DNA from: Anseranas semipalmata
Taxonomy: Eukaryota; Chordata; Aves; Anseriformes; Anseranatidae
DNA: 64,000 nt
Assembly: GCA_013399115.1 (NCBI GenBank)
Contig: VXAA01001467.1
Span: 248,001 to 312,000 of the forward strand
Reading direction: 5' to 3'
The stretch's first letter is position 1. Each line of letters begins with the position of its first letter. The notes under the pieces are model-generated. The model made no database searches. It was not told the DNA's origin and saw only the letters and a list, made by a program, of their open reading frames with translations. Made by a program: the position numbers and the translations under genes. Positions 1-8,590 of this stretch are shown here, piece by piece.

Positions 1-125
1 GCTATCGGCAGTATATCAGGTATTGCTTGTCGTATTCCAGAAATATCTTTAAAGATATTAGAAAGTGAATTCCTTAACAAAAACTTTTGAATGCTGTTGA
101 CAGGTTTTCTTATTATGATTTTCAG
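1..125 (+). other. TMEM38B: 3' end of TMEM38B intron 2
   Basis: Non-coding sequence leading into the acceptor at 120-125. A pyrimidine-rich stretch with TTTTCTTATTATGATTTTC precedes the AG. The intron starts outside the window. Confidence 0.85.
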
Positions 126-310
126 GTATCTTGTGTTTTACTGCCCACAAGACATATTCTACCGGTGCTTTGCATTTCTCCCTCTTCGGCTTCTGGTTGC
201 AGGAATGAAAGAAGTGACTAGGACTTGGAAAATAGTGTCTGGCGTTGCACATGCAGACAGTCACTTTGAAGATGCCTGGTTTGTCATGGTAGCTGTCGGC
301 TGGGCCAGAG
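126..310 (+). CDS. TMEM38B: TMEM38B (TRIC-B) internal coding exon, probably exon 3
   Basis: This exon encodes the middle of TRIC-B, a trimeric potassium-permeable channel of the endoplasmic/sarcoplasmic reticulum that supplies counter-ion current during calcium release. The acceptor is tttcag at 120-125 and the donor is gtaaca from 311. The first G completes a Trp codon begun in the previous exon, 61 codons follow, and the last G starts a Gly codon. The peptide contains YLVFYCPQD, then AGMKEVTRTWKI, then WFVMVAVGWARG. KEVTR is the TRIC signature: its Lys and Arg match the pair described in TRIC structures as lining the pore and binding phosphoinositide (known for the family). GWARG opens the next hydrophobic helix. 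No frameshift or stop is present. The peptide closely matches the human protein as I recall it. Exons 1-2 lie left of the window. Confidence 0.96.
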
Positions 311-1388
311 GTAACATACATAACATCTTCTTTTGATAAATTATGATGTTTTGGAGTGGTATTTAAATGGCTAGCCCTTAAGGTTAACTGCAGCACCGTG
401 CCTTGCTGTGCTGGATATGATGGTCCTAATACAGTCTGTTATTCCCTCAAGGGAGAAGTCAGTGCAGCAGTTTTTCTGCCTGGATTAAGGGTGACGTTGA
501 ATGACTTCGAGGGAAGTTCATCTTATCCCTCTAGAAGGTCTTGTGAGGACTTTTAGGATAGGCGGTTGATGGCAATAAAGAAATAGATCTCCCATGTAGC
601 TTCAGTACCATCACTAAACTTTCCAACAGCGTATCTCCTCAGAACTTTTCTGCTTGTGTATGGCTGAAGAAGAGAGCTTGTTTTCTTAGCTTTTTGGATT
701 GCTAACAGTAGCTGTTTTTAAACGCAGGAATGACCCTTCTTGCCTGCCTGCTGTTTGTAGTATGACCCTGGAAGCTACCTTCCTAGCAGCTATATTTATA
801 GTCACAAAGTTAGAACCACTTCAGGATGTAGTAGTGCAGCTCCTGATTGTATTTGCTTGATGCTGTTGTGCTTTGGGAAACAACATGTGTTAATGTGAAC
901 ATCTATCGTATCATTTTTACAGGTTATGGTGCAGATCAATCTTGTTGGCCGGAGTCTGTAACACTTGCTTATGTCTTGCCTTCTTTTAATATAAAAAAAA
1001 AAAAATCCACCTTTTCTTGTGGAGGATCCTCCTACTTTATAGTGACGCTCTCTGTACTTGCATGCTGACAGGAAGAATGGAATGATACAAGCCTCTCTGG
1101 AGATTTTCTTTGTCAGTTCAAGCATTTGTTTGCAGTGATCAGTGTGTCATTTCAGATGTTATCACATGAAGGTGAACGTGATGTTCTTTCTAAGTAGCTA
1201 AACCTCAGGGGTTTCCTGTTGGTCACTCAAATCATGCATATGTGAAAGATTTGATTAATCTCTTTAAGTCTGAGCTTTGGGTACCATGTTTGGCACCTTG
1301 TGTAATGAGTTTTGCTGGAAGCAATAGTAGGCTGTGCAGCAGTGGTAGCATGCCAGCAGAGGTTTACTGTTAATCTCCGGAATTTCAG
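311..1388 (+). other. TMEM38B: TMEM38B intron 3
   Basis: A 1,078-base GT-AG intron. A short poly(A) run near 991-1004 is the only repeat noticed. Open frames of up to 107 codons here have no splice context or recognisable motifs and are taken as chance. Confidence 0.9.
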
Positions 1389-1476
1389 GAGCTGGTGGTG
1401 GCCTAATCTCCAACTTCGAGCAGTTGGTGAGAGGAGTGTGGAAACCTGAAACCAATGAACTACTGAAGATGTCCCA
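1389..1476 (+). CDS. TMEM38B: TMEM38B (TRIC-B) internal coding exon, probably exon 4
   Basis: The acceptor is ggaatttcag ending at 1388 and the donor is gtaagt from 1477. The 88-base exon starts with two bases that finish the Gly codon from the preceding exon. It carries 28 full codons and ends with CA, the first two bases of a codon completed by the next exon. The peptide runs [20 protein letters not shown] and on to NELLKMS. The glycine-rich AGGG start and the NFEQLV...W.PE pattern match the TRIC-B loop between late transmembrane helices. Phases agree on both sides (1 in, 2 out), so this is an intact exon of the same gene. The codon split across the 1476/3574 junction reads CAC (His); the human protein, from memory, has Tyr here. 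Confidence 0.95.
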
Positions 1477-2210
1477 GTAAGTTTTTTAAAATCAAGTGCA
1501 ATGTGTTAATAGCGGTTTTACTAACTCCTTATGTTGACAGTCGCTTATAATGGTTCAGATTTAAAGATTAAAAAATAAAAATAAAAAATGGAAATGCTTA
1601 TAACAGATGCTTGGTATTTATCTCGTGAAAGATTGGTTGTTGGTCTTTGGTAACTTTAGCAAATGTTTTGGTCATTTTAGGTTTGCAGCACAAGAATACC
1701 AAATGGGAAGACGTCAAAAAAATTATGGCTAGAAAATAGTTGAACGTTATTGGAAAACGTTGTTGAGTCAGTTTGTGTTCTAGGGACATGGTCTTCTATC
1801 CAAAATGAAGGGCCAATGGTACCACAAATATATGAGTAAAGTCTGTGTTTAGTGCATGTTCTGAACATCACCAATATGGCTTCCTTTGAGCATTGTCGCT
1901 CTTACTTCCTCTGCAAGCACTCTTTTCCTCCAAAGATATTGATGATTTGAGAAGATACAAACTGGTTAGTCAATATAGCAAAAAAGTAGCAACGCATCTT
2001 TTCTATACTGCAAAACTAGAAAAGTTACTTCTCTTGCAAAAGCAAAGAATGGGAAGATTACATGGCTTCCAGATTAGACAGTAAAATGAATATTGAGACA
2101 GGCTAGAAAGCCACAAGCTATTGTTGTAAGTTGAGGTAAGCTCAGTTCAGTATTTTCCTAAAATAGCTTTGATCTTATGAGTCTTATTTCTTTAGAAATA
2201 ATAATTAAAA

Positions 2211-2231
2211 AACAACAACAACAACAACAAA
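2211..2231. repeat. (CAA)n microsatellite
   Basis: Seven CAA units in intron 4 of TMEM38B. Confidence 0.9.
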
Positions 2232-2987
2232 CTTTTCTGCAGCCACTCTTCACAACAGAGAATAACAGAAGAGAAAGTTGTAGGCTTTCCTTTAGAAATA
2301 TTTCAACTTTGTATCATTTATATTAGTTGTTGACTCACTCTGAAATTCTAGGTGTTTAGAATTAGTCAGTGCCTATGTGGCTGCAGTCTTTTTACCAGAC
2401 TTCCAGAAGAAAGTTGTCACTGTTAGTGATAGCACTATACTTACAGGTGCAGCATTAGAACAGTGATTACTGATTGGCATATATCCTGCTTTTCTGTGGT
2501 GGATGTAGCTCAAAATAGCTCAAAAAGTATTTCTTTTTAATACGGTTTAACATGTAAAGCTTAAGAATATTAAATAGAAGTAAGTTATGAAGTTAAACTG
2601 ATAAAATATTCTGTGAACAGATAAGATGCTTTTATACAGAGTTGTTTTATTTGTTGTCGTTGTTGTTTGTTTTGTTTTTTGACTTCTTAAGCAGGAAGTA
2701 GATGCAGAAAATTTCTGAGTTACTGAAAAGACAGTGAAGAATTTGTCCACAAATAGATGCTCTGTGGTAACAGGAATGTCGTCCTGCTATTACAGATGCA
2801 GCTTAAGAAATGTACAGAACTTTTCTGCCAGTATTTTAGTGCTCTCTTTTAATATGTCTTGATAACTGACCAAAATTCTCTATATTTTCTGACTGCATGA
2901 ATGTCAAGTGATGTACCATCATAGTGAAGTTAGATTGAAGCTGTAAATCTTTGCATGTTGCAAGTCAACACAACTATTTTGGCAAAA

Positions 2988-3078
2988 CTTGGTAGTATAC
3001 CAAGATCGGTATGTCATACTAATACTTGACCTGGCTCAAGTCAAGTATCAGCTGACTACAACCATAGAACTGGTTGTA
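2988..3078. repeat. Cluster of four short inverted repeats in TMEM38B intron 4
   Basis: Four perfect stems lie in series. They are 7 bp with a 3-base loop (2988-2994/2998-3004, CTTGGTA/TACCAAG), 5 bp with a 1-base loop (3009-3013/3015-3019), 9 bp with a 9-base loop (3022-3030/3040-3048, ATACTTGAC/GTCAAGTAT), and 8 bp with a 6-base loop (3057-3064/3071-3078, TACAACCA/TGGTTGTA). No known RNA family was recognised. This may be a decayed structured element or chance. Confidence 0.6.
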
Positions 3079-3573
3079 TATCATAGTAGAATGAGATTTG
3101 GACAGAGATGTTCTTTGACACCTTCAGCAAATGCTTGGGATAACTAACACCTGGATTATAGGAGAGGAACGTATTTTTAGGTCAAGTCTGAGTAGTGCAA
3201 GCCTTGCAGTTTAACTCCTCAGTAAGATACATTGGCAGGAGAGGAGGAAGAGCAAGCTGGCATGTACAGTCTGAATAGAAGCATTGATAGGTGTTTTGAT
3301 TTGAGGAGGGTTTGTCAATAGGAGTTTTCTGGGTGTATAAATCAGTGCTGTACTTGATGCCTGTCAGCAATGCAGTAAGCATAATAATAGTATATAAAGT
3401 GAAAGTCTTAGTTTAATAATAGCTTGGTTTTGGACCTTGTCGGTGCAAGTATTCATTTATTCTATTCAGAAATAATTGCTTTGCATGCTAAGGACATTTA
3501 TTGTTTTCCAGGCCATGACATCTTTCACTGTGGAGTAGGGAAGAGAAATTAACATTGTTTGTTTGATTTCCAG

Positions 3574-3691
3574 CCCTGTGAAGGTAACTTTGATAGGAGC
3601 AGTTCTCTTCACTCTGCAGCATAGCCAGTACTTGCCAATAGCAAGACACAACCTCATGTTTTTGTACACAGTCTTTCTCATAGTTTCCAAG
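3574..3691 (+). CDS. TMEM38B: TMEM38B (TRIC-B) internal coding exon, probably exon 5
   Basis: The acceptor is gatttccag ending at 3573 and the donor is gtaaga from 3692. One base completes the split His codon and 39 codons follow, so the exon ends in phase 0. The peptide begins PVKVTLIGAVLFTLQHSQYL, continues with PIARHNLMFLYTVFLIVSK, and has two hydrophobic stretches separated by a short polar turn. This corresponds to the last transmembrane helices of TRIC-B, and the RHNLMFLYT segment is strongly conserved with the human protein as I recall it. No disruption is seen. Open frames read on the minus strand across this exon are shadows. Confidence 0.95.
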
Positions 3692-4587
3692 GTAAGAATC
3701 TGAAAGTGTTGCACATAACTGAATAACAAAAAATACCTTTTTCAACCCAGCAGTTGATATAGTAGACTTTTATGTCCATAATCTCAAACAAAGCTGATGT
3801 TTGTGGAGAGAAACTCTCCTGTTCTGCCTTTTGCTAGTTATTTAATGCCTGCCTTGTACTTGTGCATTCATCTGTGGGTTTGCAAAACAAACCAAATAGG
3901 TTCTTGTCTATGTATACATGTTATATATACTTACAGTGCTGTAAAATTAATGAAGTTAATACATTAAAGGTGAATAATGGTATTTTCATATACAGTATCA
4001 CTTAATTTCTGGCTTTGACCCCTTTAGTCCTGTTCATTCCCAGGATGATGCTTTTCTTCAGGATTATTAGCTAACAAGAAAAGCGTAGTTTCTGTGTTAA
4101 CAGAAGTCTAGCAATTTTAGGAACTTCAGAGCTGCTGTTGAACAGACTAGAAAATGTCTTAAAGTGGTGGTTGCCAGTCTCATTTCTGTGAAGTTGCTAA
4201 TGAGTTTAATTCTAGAGACGTTGCTTTAGGGAGCCAAGGCTTCAAGCTGATGCTCACTCACAATTCTTAACCTAAACAAAAAAAGGCATCAATGTATGAC
4301 ATTAAAAGTGGTTTACTCTTAGGATGATTTTAGTAAACCTACAAAGTAAAATTTTTTGTGCACATTGCTTGTGTACAGCTGTCTAAAGTGTGTAGGTCAG
4401 AAAGAGAAGCATTTGCTGATGATTTCAAGCTAAAATGCACATATTTCTGTTCTTCATTGCATGGAGTCTTCATGCTCATGTAGCAAGTTAGAAATGCCAT
4501 ACATCAGTTCAGTATTGAACTTGTGTTCAATTGTTGTAAAGTCAATAAAACTTTTCATGCAACTTGACCATTCCTTGTTCCTCATAG
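3692..4587 (+). other. TMEM38B: TMEM38B intron 5
   Basis: An 896-base GT-AG intron with no repeat or RNA gene that I recognise. An AATAAA-like sequence near 4544 lies inside the intron, just before the last exon, and is not taken as a functional polyadenylation site. Confidence 0.9.
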
Positions 4588-4797
4588 GTAACAATGATGT
4601 TGACAAGATCTGCAACTTCTCCATTTGCACCCATTGAGGCTGCGTTAGGCCATATGTTCTTTGGCTTGCAAAAAACACCATCCAAAGTGAAGGGCGAAGG
4701 TGCTGCATCTTCCAATGGCTCTTCAGTCTGTGACCAGTCTTCCTCTGAACAGCCCTGTGATGGTGTTAAGAAGAGACAGGCAAAGAAAACAGAATAA
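4588..4797 (+). CDS. TMEM38B: TMEM38B (TRIC-B) terminal coding exon with stop codon
   Basis: The acceptor is ttcctcatag ending at 4587. The exon starts in phase 0 with GTA ACA ATG ATG, so the first methionines are internal residues and not a start codon. It encodes 69 residues and a TAA stop at 4795-4797. The peptide begins VTMMLTRSATSPFAPIEAAL, continues with GHMFFGLQ, and then becomes a Ser/Lys-rich polar tail ending in KKRQAKKTE. The FAPIE...MFFG segment is the end of the membrane domain. The tail is the cytosolic C-terminus, which is known to diverge between species but keeps a basic Lys-rich end. Together with the other three exons the window covers about 199 residues, roughly two thirds of the protein. 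Confidence 0.95.
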   Translation, partial: VTMMLTRSATSPFAPIEAALGHMFFGLQKTPSKVKGEGAASSNGSSVCDQSSSEQPCDGVKKRQAKKTE

Positions 4798-5745
4798 GTG
4801 GCTTAAAATCCTTGATAACCTGTGAAGATGTTTGTATTTCAGATTAGGCTGATCGAGATTTTTTTTTTTTAAAGAAATGGATATGAGGCTATGTAATATG
4901 GTGGTGTTACTTGCCTTCAGAATGTGTTTTGTTTGCTTTTGGAATGTTTTCAGATGTCTAAATGCACATGTTGGATTTGTAAATTTAAAAGTACAAATTT
5001 TTATAGTGGTTATAAGTTTACTAAATTTTGTATTTATTAATAACTTTAAATGCTTATGTGCTAAAAAGTTTCATAATGTGACAATCGGCTTTGCTATTTT
5101 TTGTGGTATATCACTTGTTTCACTTCTTTTTTTCTTCTTGGTTCTCATGTTTCATTTGGATAACGACTTGCACTGCCAAGTGTTCACAGTAGAATGTCTC
5201 AAGTAAGAAAGGCTTTAGTTAGTCATCACCTGATTAAGGCTTAATCACATTGCACTGTAAAACCATGAAAATGTACCAAACTAATGCCTTTAACTAGAAA
5301 AATAATGGGATTACTGTTGTAATTCACTTTGCACTGCTCTAGACTTTCTTCACTTACTTAAGTAAATATTTTTGCATTTTTCTGTTTTTCAAAATAAGAG
5401 TGAATTACTGGTACTTTTAAAAATCTTTAGAGTTAGCAGGTAGAAACACCAATATTTTTGTCATTGGCTTACTTTGACACTTCATTTGCAAGTGTTTGAT
5501 ATTTAGCTATTTTTCATGTTACATATGTGATTTTTGTGTGGTTTGTATTATCTTTCAGTTTGACTGGGATGAAACATCTCTTTGCCTGCACTTCTATCCA
5601 AGCATACACGTTTTTTTATTTTCTTTTCAAAGCTAAACTTTCAAACATTTTCAAAAAGAATACTGAAGAGTATATTTACCTTGTTTATCATGAGTTCTGC
5701 TCTGTTGTACATGCTGTTAATAAATACCAGTACTAGTTTCTAGCA
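4798..5745 (+). other. TMEM38B: Probable TMEM38B 3' UTR
   Basis: AT-rich sequence directly after the TAA stop, with no competing gene. The first canonical AATAAA after the stop is at 5719-5724, so a cleavage site around 5740 is inferred; the exact end cannot be seen. Long T-rich open frames here (for example 4877-5206) translate to hydrophobic low-complexity peptides and are considered spurious. Confidence 0.6.
5719..5724 (+). terminator. Candidate polyadenylation signal AATAAA of TMEM38B
   Basis: First AATAAA downstream of the TMEM38B stop codon. The sequence about 30 bases on contains TCTGGTGC, a weak GT-rich downstream element. AATAAA also occurs at 6741-6746 and 7206-7211, so a longer UTR is possible. 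Confidence 0.5.
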
Positions 5746-6184
5746 ATTACCTCTGGTGCTATTGGGGAAGGACAGTTAATATCAGAAGCACTGAAACTGT
5801 TTATTAGTGCTTGCTGGAATTTGCTGCTTCCTGCCCATTGAATCTTTTTTACACATGATGTGGAGCAGATGCAAGTCATACACACTTCAGAATTGGGACA
5901 TTTAACATTTCTGAGATGTTATATTTTCTAAGATTCTAATCTTTTCAGAGGAATATTTCATTTGATGTGCCATTTTTTAGAATGCATTAAACTATTTTTA
6001 CAGAACTAGATTCTTTGTCTTTGGAGAGTACTGCTTTTAAAAGTATTTTTTAGCAAAAGGAGATTGGTTAATCTTTGCGCAGGGATGCCATGGAGAATGT
6101 GGAGGGAGATGTGATTTGAAAAGGTGAAGTTCTAGTTCCAGGTACATATCTAAATATAGAAAAACTGTCACCAGTGCTGTACCT

Positions 6185-6260
6185 AAAAAAAAAAAAAAAN
6201 NNNNNNNNNNNNNNNNNNNNNNNNNNNNNNNNNNNNNNNNNNNNNNNNNAAAAAAAAAAA
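6185..6260. repeat. Poly(A) tract containing a 50-base assembly gap
   Basis: A run of A on each side of N at 6200-6249. The gap is probably a homopolymer that could not be assembled, so its true length is unknown. Open frames crossing the Ns are artefacts. Confidence 0.9.
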
Positions 6261-6740
6261 GTACCCAAGAAATTTCTTGTGCCTGTTGAGCCACATTTCC
6301 ATGGCAGTGACCAAAGCCATTGAGCTGAGTTTGGAATTCAACTATATAGCAAATGTATGCTACCTTGAAAACTAAGCTGGTTATTTACTTCAGTGCAGAA
6401 GAATAACAAAGAAGAACCTATAGCTCTTTGGACAAAGTAGTAACTGTGTTCCTGCCATTTTACACTGAAACTCTGTGTCCAGTTATATATAAATGCTTGG
6501 AGTTGCACTTGCGGGGTGTCTCAGGGTTTTGTAGCTTCGCCTCGTGGATGTATAGATAAACTTGAAGTTGTCAGCTTTCTACTTCATGATCAACTAGTTT
6601 ATTCAGCAACACCAGCAAAAGTTGTATGTGTACTGGTTTTGAAACTTCTGGGTGTTTTTTTTGAATTTAAGTGGATAGTGCTATGGAATTATGTTGCACA
6701 ACTGTGAAATACTGGCTGATAACTGGTTATTCTTATCCCA

Positions 6741-6746
6741 AATAAA
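6741..6746 (+). terminator. Alternative distal AATAAA signal
   Basis: Canonical hexamer 1.9 kb after the TMEM38B stop, in AT-rich sequence with no other gene. Use as an alternative TMEM38B polyadenylation site is possible but not shown. A further AATAAA lies at 7206-7211. Confidence 0.25.
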
Positions 6747-6948
6747 TGTGAAAATACACTTTGACTAATTATTTAACAAGTTTGCAATTTGAAAGAAAAT
6801 GTATGGCTTTGTATTCACTCTGGACTTAAAAACTGCAATATTAAAAATAGAATTTTTTTTCTGCTTGACTGAACACCTCAAGACAAATACAAAGCATATT
6901 AAAGTGTGTAGTTAGGAGATAGAACATACAGTATGCTGAAAGCAATCC

Positions 6949-6972
6949 TGTTGTACCACGTGTTGTACCACG
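6949..6972. repeat. 12-bp tandem duplication
   Basis: TGTTGTACCACG occurs twice back to back with no mismatch. Confidence 0.85.
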
Positions 6973-7102
6973 AAAGAAACCTTCATGTTTAACTATCTCA
7001 CAGTCTTCTGTAGGATGGGTGTTCAAAAGAACCCCACAATGAGTAGTTATATGCAAGTATTCTGGGAACTATTAAGCTTTTTTTATTTTATTTTTGTAAA
7101 TA

Positions 7103-7103
<1 letters not shown>

Positions 7104-7134
<31 letters not shown>
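7104..7134. repeat. Poly(A) run
   Basis: 31 consecutive A residues following a T-rich stretch. No retroposed gene was recognised immediately upstream. Confidence 0.9.
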
Positions 7135-7136
<2 letters not shown>

Positions 7137-7807
7137 AAACCGGTAGCATATAGCTTAACCTCAATTCCATAGGAGGCTTTAATACAGTGTATCCAGGATG
7201 CCTTAAATAAACACGTAACTATTTTCTAGCTTTCATGTTGGCAGCTCTTTATCTCTGCTAAAGTTCTGTCTGTGAGACTGGTAAGAAATCAGTATAAGTG
7301 TTCTGTTTTGGGTAAAGCATGTCAGATTTAGCAGAACTGCATATGTGAACTAGTTGGCTGTATCTAATTTTAGCATTAGCCTGGTAAAATTAGAAATAGT
7401 TCTCTTGTGCTCGTGTAAATGCAGGCTTGAAAGAGTTCTGGGGCTGGAAAGGCCTACAGCTGATTAATCCAATGGCTGTTCTTGGTCTTCATTTCTCTTA
7501 AATATGCCCAGCTTCTGTAAGAAGAAATACCAAAGTTACTTTAAATTATAAATGTGTTCTGCTTTCCTCTTCTGTACTTTTTCCATTTAATTTTATTGGA
7601 AAGAGGTGCAGACAGGAGGATCTCATGCAGACAGTGTTTTCATTTCCACCTAAATTCTTCCGTGTACTTTTAGGCAAGGTGCAGTTGCTGAAGAATTACA
7701 AACTTCTATCTTCTGTAAGAATCAGAATTTACACAACATAAGGGCTATGCTGAATCTTAACATCTTCCAACAAGCTGGACAGTAAATGCAAGCTGTACTC
7801 AAGGAAC

Positions 7808-7843
7808 AATCTTCATTTATAAGGTGAATCTTCATTTATAAGG
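7808..7843. repeat. 17-bp direct repeat, period 19
   Basis: AATCTTCATTTATAAGG is found at 7808-7824 and again at 7827-7843, separated by TG. Confidence 0.85.
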
Positions 7844-8540
7844 ACTAAGCAAAGTCTTATAAAGAAAAGCAACTGAGAAGCAGCATTTGACATTAAGATG
7901 ACAGTCAAAAATGTGATGTAAACAGTACTTCACATTTGTTGTGATAAAACTGCTCCATTAAGAAGTCAAAAGCCTTTTGTGAAATGTATGAAATTGTCCG
8001 TCAAGGAACATGTAACATTTATGAATGCTTATGGAGAATATAAATATATTCTCAGGCAAGAACAGCCTATTGCATTGTGATCTGCAAGTGGGTTTTATCT
8101 TCAATCAACAAGTAGAATATAATGATGAAAATACTATACCAAAGAAAAAAGCTGCTGCAACCAAGTCTGAAAGACTACTGCATGCTTATGTCCAACAGCA
8201 AGTGCAGAAGAGGAGTTTGCTGATAAAGTTTCTTTGCCTGCGAAGGTGGTTAAGACAGCCTTACTGACTTTGGAAACTGGTAGTGCCAGTGGGCTGTAGT
8301 TCTCATGAATGAACCATAAAGGATTGAAGCATGCATCTACTTTTGCCTCTTGTTGAAAGTTTATCAGGCTTTCTTGCATTGTTTACCACTGCAAATTATA
8401 CATAAATTGTTCCTTGTGGTACAGTCACTTCAATCAGAGTCACCTTCAATTTGGTCATATTTTTCCTTTCTGTAAAAGATGACCACAGTCAAACAGTTAA
8501 ATACAAAGGCAATATTTGATGATCTTGGTCTTTCATTTTC

Positions 8541-8590
8541 TTTTGTTTGTTTGTTTGTTTTTGTTTGTTTTGTGTGTGTGTGTGTGTGTG
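8541..8590. repeat. Compound (TTTG)n-(TG)n microsatellite
   Basis: A TTTG-type repeat at 8541-8570 passes directly into ten TG dinucleotides at 8571-8590. The TG block has Z-DNA-forming potential. Confidence 0.9.

Larger units (their letters stand above)
1477..3573 (+). other. TMEM38B: TMEM38B intron 4
   Basis: A 2,097-base GT-AG intron. It holds a (CAA)n microsatellite at 2211-2231 and a cluster of four short inverted repeats at 2988-3078, which is listed separately. No other coding or RNA gene was recognised. Confidence 0.9.
5746..8540. other. Intergenic sequence downstream of TMEM38B
   Basis: AT-rich DNA with no recognisable gene. It contains a poly(A)/gap tract (6185-6260), a poly(A) run (7104-7134), a 12-bp tandem duplication (6949-6972) and a 17-bp duplication with 19-bp period (7808-7843). 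Part could be an extended 3' UTR. Confidence 0.6.

Noticed and set aside
91..336. 81-codon ORF as an independent gene
   Set aside because: It is TMEM38B exon 126-310 read through its donor into the intron.
4541..4552. AATAAA-like signal before the last TMEM38B exon
   Set aside because: It lies inside intron 5; premature polyadenylation here would need transcript evidence.
4594..4797. Stand-alone 67-codon ORF starting ATG at 4594
   Set aside because: The two ATGs follow an in-frame acceptor at 4587 and are internal residues of the last TMEM38B exon; the true exon starts at 4588.
7430..7500. GGGCTGGAAAGGCC-like sequence as a CR1 3' end
   Set aside because: Only a short stretch is similar, and the flanking bases do not follow the CR1 pattern.
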